From Planctomycetota bacterium (GTDB lineage Bacteria > Planctomycetota > Planctomycetia > Pirellulales > Pirellulaceae), in contig JAPLNI010000051.1 in the NCBI GenBank assembly GCA_026692865.1, forward strand, positions 1 to 64,000: a DNA stretch of 64,000 nt. Reading direction: 5' to 3'. The translations under genes were made by a program, and so were the position numbers. The notes under the pieces were generated by a model that saw nothing but the letters and a program-made list of their open reading frames with translations, ran no database searches and had not been told where the DNA came from. Every line of letters begins with the position of its first letter. Position 1 is the stretch's first letter. Positions 26,836 to 36,443 of the stretch are shown here, in pieces.

Positions 26836-29178
26836 TCAGCCTTTGTATTTTCCCGATTGGCTCTCTGGGGCGATGGTCTGATCGAATGCTGCACCTACCG
26901 TCGAGGGTGGACGCGTGCCTTGAGCGGAAGCGTTTGTAACGGATTGGTTTGAGAAGGCTTCCAAGGTTGGGCTGCCCAAGTTGTTGGATTTTGCAATCTC
27001 CCTTTCGTGTCGGCCCCACCATGCGTCGGCATCGTCTTGATTCCAGAGCGTCGGGCTGCCCGAGTTCTTTAACAGGTTGGACAAATCGCGAGCGGTTTGT
27101 GGACGTCGAGCTCGTGACTTTTCTAGACACGCGAGTATCGCAGATTCTAAACCTTCGGAAATCTTTCGACCTAACCTCTTCGACAACGATTCGGGAATCG
27201 ACGCGATATGGTGCTTACAAAGCTCGCTGAGCGTCTCGGCGTGAAAAACAGTCTTTCCGGTGAGTAAAAAATAACCTACGGCGCCCAGCGAGTACAAATC
27301 GCAACGTCCATCGACCGAGTTTGGTGATTGGATCGACTCAGGTGACATGTACAACGGCGTTCCGGAAAGCCCAGAAGATTCGTCGGATGGGACTGCATCG
27401 TCAAGCGATTTTACTAATCCAAAATCGAGAACTTTCACTACGTCCGATTCGCTTCCACGACGATTTAGCATGATGTTCGCTGGCTTGATATCGCGGTGAA
27501 CTAGCCCCTGCGAGTGTGCTTCAAAAAGCGATCCGCAGACTTGCTGGAGAATGTGGATGACTCGTCCCTCCGGTTGTGGGCCGTAGCGATCAACAAGAGT
27601 CTGCAGATCGATACCATCCAGATACTCCATCGCGTAATAGAAGACTCCTTCAGGCGTTCGACCATAATCGTAGATAGCAATTGTATTAGGGTGATTCAGA
27701 TTGCAAGTGATCTGTACTTCGCGTTCAAATCTACCAATCGCTGCCTCGCTTACTTTGTCTACTTGAAGCATTTTGATTGCCGTTGGCCGACGGAGCATCG
27801 CGTGGTGTCCTTTGTAGACGACTCCGATGGCCCCCGCACCGAGCAGCTTATCAAGTCGGTACTGCCCAAGTTGTTTCGCTTCGATGGCAGATTTCTGCGC
27901 TTCACGTTGCAATCTTGCTACGATGAGAGTGAAGATAAAGATCGCGATCGCTGCAACGAGTAGCATTGCGTACAACGAGTAGAAGGACCACTTCAAGATC
28001 GTCAGCGGGCGATAGGCTTCTGCGGTATTGATCTCAGTGATCAGCCCGAGATTGTATTCTGGAATCCAAGTCCAAGCACCGACGGCTTGGGCTCCTTGAT
28101 AATCTCGATAACCTTCCATGTTCACACCAGTCGAACCGCTCACGGCGGCGGCGCAAATTTCGGTCAACGGTAACTCGGCGCGTCGTACTTTCGGTCGAAA
28201 CCCCGATGCTAAATCACCTCCAGGATCGCGGACCTGCACTTTGAGAATGGATGAGGCACCATCTTGATCGGGAAGAACACCTAAGAGTATTAGTTGGTCA
28301 TCAAAGCGACTGTTGGATACCATCAAACCCTGTCGATTGACTGCGTACGTTTCACCAGTATCACCCAGTCTTCCTAGCTGTAGGATTTCTGTGAATTCAC
28401 GTTCTGGACGAATACGCATCGCAAGAATCGCTACGACTTGTAGATTGTCGTCAACCACTGGAGCGGTGACGAACATGGTTGGCGTTTCGGTACGAACTCG
28501 ACCTGCCCTGTCCTTGAGTGCGACAACACTTGGAAAGGGAACAGAGACCGTTGGTTTCCCTTCGAAAGCTTTGCTCAGGAACTGCTCAAACTGTGGGACG
28601 ATTGAACCGATCAACTCTTGTGTTTGAGCTGCAACGATTCGTTGATTGCGATCCGCTAGAACGAATCCTTCGAAGTCGTGAGCCGTCATACTAACGTCCA
28701 GCTCATTCTTAAGCTTGGCTTGAAGTTCCAGGCTGACACGTCTGCCTTCGAACGCCGAAGTATTGGAAGTCTCTTCAGCATTAGAGGCTTTTCCAGCAGC
28801 GATCAGCTCAACGACTAACTTGCGTATCTGTGGATCATTGGCCAAGGTAATCGCGTTTGATTCTTGGATCTTGAACCACTTTTCCAGCATCGCCCGCTCG
28901 ATGTTTAGCAACGTTGTTAATTCGGAGCGAACGCTATTTTTAATCGTCAGATTGATGGAACTGCTAACCAAGTAGCCAGCGATTGACAGGATAAGCATCG
29001 CAATGATCGGCCAAATCCAAAGCTGCTTTTTCAGAAACGCTCCTGTTCGGTTAACCGTGCGAGAAAGCGTGCTCTGGCCGAAGGTCATGTGCGCCTGCAC
29101 CTCGTTGGACATAGAGCGACCACTGGGAAGCCATTTTGAAAACACGGGAAGCATGTAAACCGTCCAAACCAAAGGCAT
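26836..29178 (-). CDS. Membrane serine/threonine protein kinase with extracellular Cache-like sensor
   Basis: 780-residue receptor-type kinase. Transmembrane segments lie at about 52-74 and 396-421. Between them is a ~320-residue periplasmic region resembling a double-Cache sensor ('GDTGETYAVNRQGLMVSNSRF', 'GAQAVGAWTWIPEYNLGLITEI'). The cytoplasmic kinase domain (about 438-700) has a 'LGAGAIGVVYKG' glycine loop, K469 ('TAIKM'), catalytic 'HRDIKPANIM' (H561, D563), 'DFG' (585-587) and 'GTPLYMSPE' for substrate binding; all key residues are present. The C-terminal tail is Ser/Asn/Pro-rich and may be a phosphorylation or docking segment. Met23 (29112) is an alternative start. The ligand and targets are unknown. 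The gene stands alone. Confidence 0.9.
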   Translation of the reverse strand: MPLVWTVYMLPVFSKWLPSGRSMSNEVQAHMTFGQSTLSRTVNRTGAFLKKQLWIWPIIAMLILSIAGYLVSSSINLTIKNSVRSELTTLLNIERAMLEKWFKIQESNAITLANDPQIRKLVVELIAAGKASNAEETSNTSAFEGRRVSLELQAKLKNELDVSMTAHDFEGFVLADRNQRIVAAQTQELIGSIVPQFEQFLSKAFEGKPTVSVPFPSVVALKDRAGRVRTETPTMFVTAPVVDDNLQVVAILAMRIRPEREFTEILQLGRLGDTGETYAVNRQGLMVSNSRFDDQLILLGVLPDQDGASSILKVQVRDPGGDLASGFRPKVRRAELPLTEICAAAVSGSTGVNMEGYRDYQGAQAVGAWTWIPEYNLGLITEINTAEAYRPLTILKWSFYSLYAMLLVAAIAIFIFTLIVARLQREAQKSAIEAKQLGQYRLDKLLGAGAIGVVYKGHHAMLRRPTAIKMLQVDKVSEAAIGRFEREVQITCNLNHPNTIAIYDYGRTPEGVFYYAMEYLDGIDLQTLVDRYGPQPEGRVIHILQQVCGSLFEAHSQGLVHRDIKPANIMLNRRGSESDVVKVLDFGLVKSLDDAVPSDESSGLSGTPLYMSPESIQSPNSVDGRCDLYSLGAVGYFLLTGKTVFHAETLSELCKHHIASIPESLSKRLGRKISEGLESAILACLEKSRARRPQTARDLSNLLKNSGSPTLWNQDDADAWWGRHEREIAKSNNLGSPTLEAFSNQSVTNASAQGTRPPSTVGAAFDQTIAPESQSGKYKG

Positions 29179-29337
29179 AAAGATCGCGACGAATATCGCT
29201 CAGAGTGAACTTTCTATAGTAGTTGGTGACCGATTCGTGAGCAAACAAACCAGTCCCGTTAAACCTCTTCAATGGCAGGCTGTTGTGGCTTTTGTAAGTA
29301 AAAACGCTTTGAATACCGATTTAACTCGACTTGCAGG

Positions 29338-30219
29338 TCATAGTTTTTTTGCGTTATCCCCGCCAACGATCACCCAAACGGTCGCTCCGAGAACGAGGCT
29401 CATGCCTACCAGACTACCCATCGAGGGAATTCGGCCTTCCAAGATCCACTTCATTAGTCCAGCGACAACGACTTGTGAAAGTCCGACTACGCTCACACGT
29501 GCTGGCGGACCGGCAGCAAATGCTCGGGTCAAGCAAAGCTGTCCAATCGTCGCGGCAACACCGACTCCAATGAGGCTCCAAATGCTGATCGAGTCGACCT
29601 CTCGAGTGGGAAGCGAAACCGGTAAAAATATCCAGACCAAAAGACTGCAGAAGGTCGCGACGCCAGAAAAATGGGTCACGATGGCGCGCGGGTCGATCGA
29701 TCGCACTTTATGTAAATTGATGAGTGCCACTCCGCTCAAGATGGCGGCCAAAACTGCCAAAGGTATCGCCACCTCAGGGACGTGCAAGTCGGAGCTAACC
29801 ATGCGTACCGGCTGGATCGCACTCGTATAGACTATCCACATTCCAACGCAGCTTATCACCAACGCAACCCACGTTCGCCAAGAGGGCATGACGCGAAGTA
29901 ACGGCCACGACAGAACAGCTACCCACAACGGATACATATTTGTCAACGCAAGGACAATCTCAACATCGTAATGCGTCATCGCATAGAAGCCGCAGATCAT
30001 CGCTAACCATCCAGAAATCGATCGCACCCATAAACTACCGGGTCGCAGAAACACCAGTTGAGCGCGAAAAACCATCGCAAGCCCGAGAGCAAGAATCGTC
30101 GCTACTCCCGATCGAACAATCGTGATCCAAGGGAAGGAAAACTGTTCACGCAACGACTCCGTAAGCAACGCCATGAAGGCAAACGCAATCGAGCCAATCA
30201 GCATCCATACATAAGCCAA
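29338..30219 (-). CDS. EamA/DMT-superfamily transporter
   Basis: 293-residue integral membrane protein with about ten hydrophobic segments arranged as two five-helix repeats, the EamA (drug/metabolite transporter) plan. Examples are 'WMLIGSIAFAFMALLTESL' at the start and a late 'GSLVGMSLVLGATVWVIVGG'. The substrate (metabolite, amino acid or nucleotide sugar) cannot be inferred. The frame begins with TTG at 30219, or ATG at 30204 (Met6). No operon partner is evident. Confidence 0.85.
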   Translation of the reverse strand: MAYVWMLIGSIAFAFMALLTESLREQFSFPWITIVRSGVATILALGLAMVFRAQLVFLRPGSLWVRSISGWLAMICGFYAMTHYDVEIVLALTNMYPLWVAVLSWPLLRVMPSWRTWVALVISCVGMWIVYTSAIQPVRMVSSDLHVPEVAIPLAVLAAILSGVALINLHKVRSIDPRAIVTHFSGVATFCSLLVWIFLPVSLPTREVDSISIWSLIGVGVAATIGQLCLTRAFAAGPPARVSVVGLSQVVVAGLMKWILEGRIPSMGSLVGMSLVLGATVWVIVGGDNAKKL

Positions 30220-30763
30220 TCAAAGGTTCTCCCGAATCTGGAACTTAAACTGTTAATAGTCTAATAGTCGAGTTTACATAAATGGATATCGAATCTATAC
30301 CCTGTAGTACCCGGAAATGCATAATTGTCCGCAAGATCATATCACGATGAAGAAAAAATCTACTTAAAAAGCGATTGGATACCGAAACTATATGTTTAGA
30401 ATTTATCTTATCGAATTCGCCGAGGCCAATCATTGTCGCTGGTAAGATAGTGATCTTCCACTCGCAAAGATGAATGACATCGATTCTTAAGCTTGAGAAA
30501 AATCCGAAAAGCTGATTGTTAAAAGAGGCAGAACGAAAAGCACTTTGGGGGCTTTAGCCACAATGTTGCTTGCCGCACTATGATAAGATTAAGTCAGATC
30601 GTTTTTGCCACAACCTTGACAATAAAATGCGTTCATACGCCAGTGAGCTTTAGTTGGCGAAACGTTTTACGTTGATCAGTGTTGATGTACTCATGTAGAG
30701 TAACCTGTGCTGGTCTGCCTCCCCCCGCCGAGTTTACCGGAAGCTTTTTTAAGAGAAAATCCC
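30220..30763. other. AT-rich intergenic region upstream of the DUF1552 gene
   Basis: About 540 AT-rich bases with no supported gene. It must contain the promoters for the leftward transporter and the rightward DUF1552/DUF1592/sulfatase row. TTGACA occurs at 30616-30621 and TATGAT at 30579-30584, but they are not in a correct -35/-10 order. Confidence 0.4.
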
Positions 30764-32074
30764 ATGACCCAGATGCATCGAAGACAGATCTTAAGAGCTG
30801 CAGGCGTCTCCATCGCACTTCCTTTTTTGCCTTCGGCGGGGCTCGCTCGAGCAGAGCAAAACAGTACCGGGAAGCAAGGCATCGATACGCCGAAGAGGCG
30901 AATGGTATGCATTGGGAATCTGCTTGGCTTTCATCCAGAAGCATTTTGGCCAGAAGCTGCCTCAGATAAATCTGCAACCGGCCTCAATGAGTATCAAGAT
31001 TTCGAGCTGAATAAGACAACCAACGCCCTGAAGTCTGTTCGCGATAAACTCACCATGATCGGTGGCTTGGATCATGGAATTAGTGGAGGTCACTTCTCGA
31101 TACACTCGTTCCTCTCGGGTGTTCGTCAGATGGATGCGAAGTCGTTACCTGATGCGAACGTTACAATCGATCAGTACGCCGCCGATCATGTTGCGGGGTT
31201 AACTCGATTTCCAACGCTCACGATTGGTAGTGAAGGAGGAATTCACGGAGGTTGCCAATTGTCATGGACCCGGACGGGTACACGTGTACCACCGATCCCT
31301 GGGCCCGAACAGCTATTCAAATTGCTATTTGCCGAGGTCTCGCAAAAAGACAAGTTGGCGGTCGTCGATCGATTTAAGCTTCAGGGTTCTATTCTGGACA
31401 TGGTCAAGAGCGACGCAGATCGATATCAGCAAAAGCTAAACCAGCAAGACCGTAACAAACTGGACGAATATCTCACGTCGGTTCGGGATGTTGAGAAGCG
31501 GATCGGCCTACGACGTAACTGGATTGATATCCCTAAACCCAAGGCACCCTTTGCTGCTCCGAAGAACCGCAACATGGTAGAGGATTTGCCTCTGCTTTAC
31601 GACCTAATTGCATTGGCATTACAGTCGGATTCAACTCGTATCGCCACGCTAGAGATTGGCGGCGATTTCAATCCGAGAGATCTAGGAGTCAATGGCGACT
31701 ACCATTCTCTCTCTCACCACGGGCAACTAGAGGATCGGATCAAAGCTTTGATCACGCTGGAAACGTACCAGATCGAACAGTATGTTCGCTTTATTGAAAA
31801 GCTTTCATCGCTTGAGGATCGCGGTCAGCCGTTGCTTGAACAAACGATGGTTCTGTTTGGAAGCGGGATGGGAAATGCTAACTCGCATACCAACTCAAAC
31901 TTGCCTGTTTTGTTAGCAGGCGGTGGCTTTAAACATGGTCGTTTGTTAGCCTTTGATCGGCAGTCCAAGCAACGACCGCCACTTTCCAATTTGTTTGTTT
32001 CGATGCTGCAGCAGTTCGGGATGGAAACAGAGAAATTTGCATTAAGCACTGGAACATTGCGAGGATTGGCGTGA
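30764..32074 (+). CDS. DUF1552 protein with Tat signal
   Basis: Planctomycete DUF1552 protein. The frame is open from 30707, but the ATG at 30764 gives 'MTQMHRRQILRAAGVSIALPFLPSAG', a clear twin-arginine signal, so I chose that start (436 residues). Typical DUF1552 segments follow: 'RRMVCIGNLLGFHPEAFWPE', 'IGGLDHGISGGHFSIHSFLSG', 'TIDQYAADHVAGLTRFPTLTIG', 'WTRTGTRVPPIPGP', 'LFGSGMGNANSHTNSNLPVLLAGGGFKHG'. The overall fold of the C-terminal part resembles the alkaline-phosphatase-like DUF1501 group. The biochemical role is unknown. It overlaps the following DUF1592 gene (TGATG), as DUF1552 and DUF1592 genes nearly always pair. Confidence 0.9.
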   Translation: MTQMHRRQILRAAGVSIALPFLPSAGLARAEQNSTGKQGIDTPKRRMVCIGNLLGFHPEAFWPEAASDKSATGLNEYQDFELNKTTNALKSVRDKLTMIGGLDHGISGGHFSIHSFLSGVRQMDAKSLPDANVTIDQYAADHVAGLTRFPTLTIGSEGGIHGGCQLSWTRTGTRVPPIPGPEQLFKLLFAEVSQKDKLAVVDRFKLQGSILDMVKSDADRYQQKLNQQDRNKLDEYLTSVRDVEKRIGLRRNWIDIPKPKAPFAAPKNRNMVEDLPLLYDLIALALQSDSTRIATLEIGGDFNPRDLGVNGDYHSLSHHGQLEDRIKALITLETYQIEQYVRFIEKLSSLEDRGQPLLEQTMVLFGSGMGNANSHTNSNLPVLLAGGGFKHGRLLAFDRQSKQRPPLSNLFVSMLQQFGMETEKFALSTGTLRGLA

Positions 32075-34563
32075 TGCGTTGTTCGCATAAATTTTGCGTT
32101 ATTGCTTTTGCACTGTTGATAACGGTCGCGCCGAGTCATGCGGAGGCTCAAAACCTTCCACTTGATAACGCAAAGAAGTTTATCCAAAACTATTGTGCGG
32201 ATTGTCACACCGCTGCTGATACAAGCGGCGAACGAGAATTTGAAACACTCGACCTTGGCAACGACCATGAAGACACTCAAGTAAAGCTTCAAGAGATAAT
32301 CGATCAGCTGACCCTGGGAGCGATGCCGCCTCAGGAAGCAAACCAGCCAGACACGAAGCTCCGACTCGGTGCGATTCGTTACTTCACTCAGTTGCTGGGC
32401 GGGATGCGAGAACGCACGACAAGCACTGGTGGAGAGACTGTACTACGAAGATTGACTCGCCGTGAGTATCGAAACACGGTCCGCGATCTACTCGCTATCG
32501 AAGTCTCCATGTTTGATCCAACAATCGAGTTTCCTGCAGATAATTTGTCGAACCATTTCGATAACATCGGTGACGCACTTGTCACGTCCGGATATCTTCT
32601 GGAAAAATATATTGATGCAGCAGATCGCTGCGTCGAAAAAGCACTCGCATCTCAGGAAGATCTAAAACAACAAAGTTGGGTTTTTAAAGATAAATTTCTA
32701 CAACAAAACGAAGTCAACGGAGCTCATAAGTATGCCTTCGATAACAAGTATATGGTTCTTTATGATCATCCGCTAAATGAAAAGCCCGAGGGAGCTTATG
32801 GGCCGCTTTCTAACTTTAATTCAGGCGTTCCCGCAGATGGAATGTACGAAGTGAAAGTGAGAGCTCAAGCACTTCACCGAGACACCCCTTACTCTCGCGC
32901 GACGGCTATCATTGATTTAGAAGAACCCTTTCGCATGGGGATTCGGCCTGGCAACACCGCTATTGGAGATATGGTTCACGTCCAGCCAATCCAACCACTA
33001 CTCGCGGAAGCTAAAATCAAGGACAACGATCTGGAATGGTACACATTCAAAATTCATCTCGACAAGGGTTTTGCTCCTCGTTTCACTTTCGAGAATGGGC
33101 TTCATGATGCACGAGGCACATCAATGCGAGTCTATCGAAATCACAGAGAGACACTGCCTGTTGAGGTTCGCGACAATAAAGGTATTGTTGAGACGCGAAA
33201 GGCGGTTACTAAATTTGGCTACCTTCCGCAGATCCGCATCCATGAGGTGCGCATGAGCGGTCCTATCGATGTGCCTTCGCCAACTCCAAGTCAAGCGATC
33301 TTGCTGAATGGTAATACCCTTGAACCAAATCGTGTACCGGAGTTGTTGATTCGCTTTGCAACGCGAGCGTACCGACGACCAGCAACCAAAGTGGAGATAG
33401 AGAACTTGCTTTCGGTTTACAAGGCGAGGGTCGCCGAAGGTCATTCGCCAATTGACGCTTACAAAGACGCAATCAAAGCAGCATTATGTACGCCTGCGTT
33501 TTTGTACTTAAGTCCTCCTGACGATTCGAGCAATCAGAAGTTATCCGACCACGGGATAGCCGAACGCCTATCGTACTTCTTGACATCGACCATGCCCGAT
33601 AGCCCGCTCAGAAAATTTGCTGACGATGGAATACTTTCAGATAAAGCGGTACTTCGGTCTGAGGTCAATCGTTTGTTGCAAAGCACCGCTTCCGACGCGT
33701 TCGTCGCAGATTTCTTGGATAGTTGGTTGAATTTACGAACACTCGGGAGCATGCCGCCGGATGAAAAGGAATCGCGGATCTACTACTCGGCAAGCTTGGA
33801 ACCTGACATGAAGCAGGAGACGCGTTTGTTCATGCGTGACTTAATCAATCGCAATGCGTCGGTGCTTGATTTTTTGCGAGCCGATTACACTTTTGTGAAT
33901 CGCGACTTAGCAAAGCTGTATGAGATCGAAGACCAAGTTCCAGCGGATGACGCAACAACGTTCCGCCGCGTGCAATTGACCAACAAGCAACGAGGCGGTC
34001 TGCTAGGGCATGCCAGCATATTGACAGTCTCTGCTAATGGCATCGAGACCTCGCCGGTGATTCGTGGTATTTGGTTGATGGAAACGATCTTGGGAAGTCC
34101 GGTTCCGCCGCCACCGGATGCGGTTCCAGCACTAGATCCAGACATACGCGGCGCAGTATCTATCCGCGAACAACTTGCCAAGCATCGGGAATCAGCTGCA
34201 TGCAATGAGTGCCATCGAAAGTTTGACCCCTTGGGCTTTGCAATGGAAGGCTTTGACCCGATTGGGCGGGCGCGTCAGTTTTACGATTCCAAGCGAAAGA
34301 ATAAAATTGATACCTCGGGTGTCTTACCGAGCGGCGATCGCTTCACAGGTCCAGACGACCTTAGAATACTGTTACTCACCCATCAGGAGTTTTTCGTGCG
34401 CACGGTCACTAGTCGCTTGTTAACTCATGCCTTGGGAAGGCGAATCGAACAAATGGATCGTTTTGCGATCGATAAGATCGTAGCAAGCGTTCAAGACCAA
34501 GATTATCGCTTTGCCGATCTCATTACGGCAGTGGTTACTAGCGATCTATTTCAAAAGCGTTAA
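32071..34563 (+). CDS. DUF1592 family c-type cytochrome (DUF1587/1592/1588/1585)
   Basis: Exported 830-residue protein. Signal peptide about 6-26. A haem site C42-x-x-C45-H46 ('YCADCH') opens the cytochrome-like part with 'LGAMPPQEANQPD'. Next comes DUF1587 ('VLRRLTRREYRNTVRDLL'), a carbohydrate-binding-like middle, then DUF1595/1592 ('FATRAYRRPAT', 'YFLTSTMPDSPLR') and DUF1588 with a second CxxCH near residue 710 ('CNECHRKFDPLGFAMEGFDPIGRAR'). It ends with DUF1585 ('TRLLTHALGRRIE'-like). GTG at 32071 or ATG at 32074 are possible starts; both overlap the upstream stop, indicating translational coupling with the DUF1552 gene. Probably a periplasmic electron-transfer component; the partner and substrate are undescribed. 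Confidence 0.9.
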   Translation: MMRCSHKFCVIAFALLITVAPSHAEAQNLPLDNAKKFIQNYCADCHTAADTSGEREFETLDLGNDHEDTQVKLQEIIDQLTLGAMPPQEANQPDTKLRLGAIRYFTQLLGGMRERTTSTGGETVLRRLTRREYRNTVRDLLAIEVSMFDPTIEFPADNLSNHFDNIGDALVTSGYLLEKYIDAADRCVEKALASQEDLKQQSWVFKDKFLQQNEVNGAHKYAFDNKYMVLYDHPLNEKPEGAYGPLSNFNSGVPADGMYEVKVRAQALHRDTPYSRATAIIDLEEPFRMGIRPGNTAIGDMVHVQPIQPLLAEAKIKDNDLEWYTFKIHLDKGFAPRFTFENGLHDARGTSMRVYRNHRETLPVEVRDNKGIVETRKAVTKFGYLPQIRIHEVRMSGPIDVPSPTPSQAILLNGNTLEPNRVPELLIRFATRAYRRPATKVEIENLLSVYKARVAEGHSPIDAYKDAIKAALCTPAFLYLSPPDDSSNQKLSDHGIAERLSYFLTSTMPDSPLRKFADDGILSDKAVLRSEVNRLLQSTASDAFVADFLDSWLNLRTLGSMPPDEKESRIYYSASLEPDMKQETRLFMRDLINRNASVLDFLRADYTFVNRDLAKLYEIEDQVPADDATTFRRVQLTNKQRGGLLGHASILTVSANGIETSPVIRGIWLMETILGSPVPPPPDAVPALDPDIRGAVSIREQLAKHRESAACNECHRKFDPLGFAMEGFDPIGRARQFYDSKRKNKIDTSGVLPSGDRFTGPDDLRILLLTHQEFFVRTVTSRLLTHALGRRIEQMDRFAIDKIVASVQDQDYRFADLITAVVTSDLFQKR

Positions 34564-34580
34564 GCAATTCAAAGTTTCTA

Positions 34581-36278
34581 ATGTGCGAATCGAAAGATGT
34601 TGCTGTGAATCGTAAATATATTTTTTCATGTCAGTTACTCACATCGATTCGCAGTGCTGCAAATCGATTCGCAAGGTCGGCTCTTTTGATTCTGCTTATG
34701 GGTATATCCATGCTATCCGGGGCGGTCAAAGCGTCCGCTGAGCTCGCTCAGAGTAACACTCAACCGAATATCGTTATTATATTCGCGGACGACTGGGGTT
34801 GGGGCGATTTGTCGTGTCATGGTAATACATGGTTGAAGACACCAAACATCGACCGTTTGGCAAGCGAAGGAATTGACTTCGATCAGTTCAACGTTCTCAA
34901 TCCAGTCTGTTCACCAAGCCGTACTGCATTGATGACGGGGTTGTATCCCGGGCGATTTTGTATCGACCAGCACTTCGCGGCACCTGAGCAAAATCGTCAG
35001 CGGAACATGCCTGACTGGTTGGATCCGAAAGCACAAACATTGCCCCGTTTACTCAAAAAAGCGGGATACGCGACGGGGCATTTTGGAAAGTGGCACTTAA
35101 CTAACAGCGAGACCTACGGAGCTCCAACCCCAGATGCTTATGGCTATGACGAAGCGAAGGTGTTCAACGGTGGTGCCGAATGGCCGGCTGCTAAAGTTGA
35201 TGAAACGGCTAACGATACAGTCTCGTTTATAAAGAGTCATCAAGGAAAACGCTTTTTCGTTAATGTTTGGTTGCACGAGAGTCATACGCCTCATGTTCCT
35301 TCCAGGGAGTCGATGGATCAGTGGGCATCATTGGATGAGCAAAAGCAAGTCTACGCAGCAGTGATATCCGATGGTGACAAAGCCGTTGGTAAAATTCTGG
35401 ACGCGTTAAGAGATGCAGGAGTAGAACAGAACACAATCGTTCTCTTCTCAAGCGACAATGGGCCTGAGTCGACAGCGGAGACGAAGAAGCCACTTTCTAA
35501 TGACGCTCATGCAAAGATTATCGGCTTTGACACGTATTACAGTGTGGGTGAAACCAATGGACTGCGAGGCAGAAAGCGGAGTCTTTACGAAGGCGGAATT
35601 CGAGTTCCTTTCATTGTTCGTTGGCCCGGCCACGCACCAGCAGGCAAGGTAAATCGTGAAACGGTTTTTACGGCTGTTGATATTCTTCCTTCGTTATGTG
35701 CTGCTGCAGGAGTCCCTGGGGATAAGCACCAACAAGTTGATGGTGAAAATCTGCTAGCGGCACTTCAGGGAAGTAATCTTTCGAGGACTCGGCCTGTCTT
35801 TTGGAAATGGACAGGTAAGGGAAACCATAAAGATTTTTGGCCTCGACTTTCCATTCGGGATGGGAATTGGAAACTTCTCTTAACGGAGGACGGGAAGCAA
35901 GCAGAGTTATACAAACTGCCCGAAGATCGGGCCGAGTCCGTCGATGTAGCGAAAAATCATCCGGACATCGTCGCGAGACTTTCGGCTCTTGCGATAGCAT
36001 GGAACAGTACGCTCCCTGCGAAACCTGACCCGCTTTGCATTTCTACGGCCAAGACCAATCGAGAACCTGCAAAATCAAATCCCAACTCAAGCAAGGTAAC
36101 ACCAGAACAACGTGCTCGAGCGATGGAGCGATGGGACTCAAACAAAGACTCGATCTTATCACTGGACGAATATCGCGCTGGCTTGCCCGGTCAAACCAAT
36201 ATCGAACAGCGATTTCGAAATTTTGACAAAAACAGCGACAACAATCTAACACGTGAGGAGTTCGTTGGCTCCAAGTAG
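34581..36278 (+). CDS. Sulfatase with C-terminal EF-hand pair
   Basis: Exported type I sulfatase, 565 residues. A hydrophobic signal segment lies at about 32-52. Metal-site aspartates D70-D71 are in 'VIIFADDWGWGD'. The formylglycine motif is C110-S-P-S-R114, needing maturation by formylglycine-generating enzyme. 'GHFGKWHL' and 'VLFSSDNGPE' (second metal site) are present. After the sulfatase domain, residues about 512-562 hold two EF-hand-like loops (DSNKDSILSLDE and DKNSDNNLTREE), suggesting Ca2+ binding or dockerin-like attachment. The target is probably a sulfated polysaccharide (family knowledge). It starts 18 bases after the DUF1592 stop on the same strand, so it may be part of that transcript. 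Confidence 0.92.
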   Translation: MCESKDVAVNRKYIFSCQLLTSIRSAANRFARSALLILLMGISMLSGAVKASAELAQSNTQPNIVIIFADDWGWGDLSCHGNTWLKTPNIDRLASEGIDFDQFNVLNPVCSPSRTALMTGLYPGRFCIDQHFAAPEQNRQRNMPDWLDPKAQTLPRLLKKAGYATGHFGKWHLTNSETYGAPTPDAYGYDEAKVFNGGAEWPAAKVDETANDTVSFIKSHQGKRFFVNVWLHESHTPHVPSRESMDQWASLDEQKQVYAAVISDGDKAVGKILDALRDAGVEQNTIVLFSSDNGPESTAETKKPLSNDAHAKIIGFDTYYSVGETNGLRGRKRSLYEGGIRVPFIVRWPGHAPAGKVNRETVFTAVDILPSLCAAAGVPGDKHQQVDGENLLAALQGSNLSRTRPVFWKWTGKGNHKDFWPRLSIRDGNWKLLLTEDGKQAELYKLPEDRAESVDVAKNHPDIVARLSALAIAWNSTLPAKPDPLCISTAKTNREPAKSNPNSSKVTPEQRARAMERWDSNKDSILSLDEYRAGLPGQTNIEQRFRNFDKNSDNNLTREEFVGSK

Positions 36279-36381
36279 TGTAAAGTTCCTACGCTGGTTA
36301 CTGATCGCCAACATTGATGATTTTGCGAGGAAGTTTTGCTCATTTAATGTTCGAAATTCTTTTCACCTTCTGATTCTAATA

Positions 36382-36408
36382 CGGGAACTCCGCTAAGAGA
36401 TCTTCCCG
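36382..36408. terminator. Weak hairpin between sulfatase and broken gene
   Basis: Six-base inverted repeat CGGGAA / TTCCCG with a 15-base loop in the gap between two convergent coding regions. No T-tract follows. Position suggests a terminator, but the symmetry is short and could be chance. Confidence 0.25.
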
Positions 36409-36443
36409 CTTTCGCCAAAAGTCTTTTGATTGTTCACTCTAAC

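Noticed and set aside
29237-29830. 197-codon frame opposite the EamA transporter
   Set aside because: Composition is that of an antisense shadow; the leftward frame has clear transmembrane repeats of a known transporter family.
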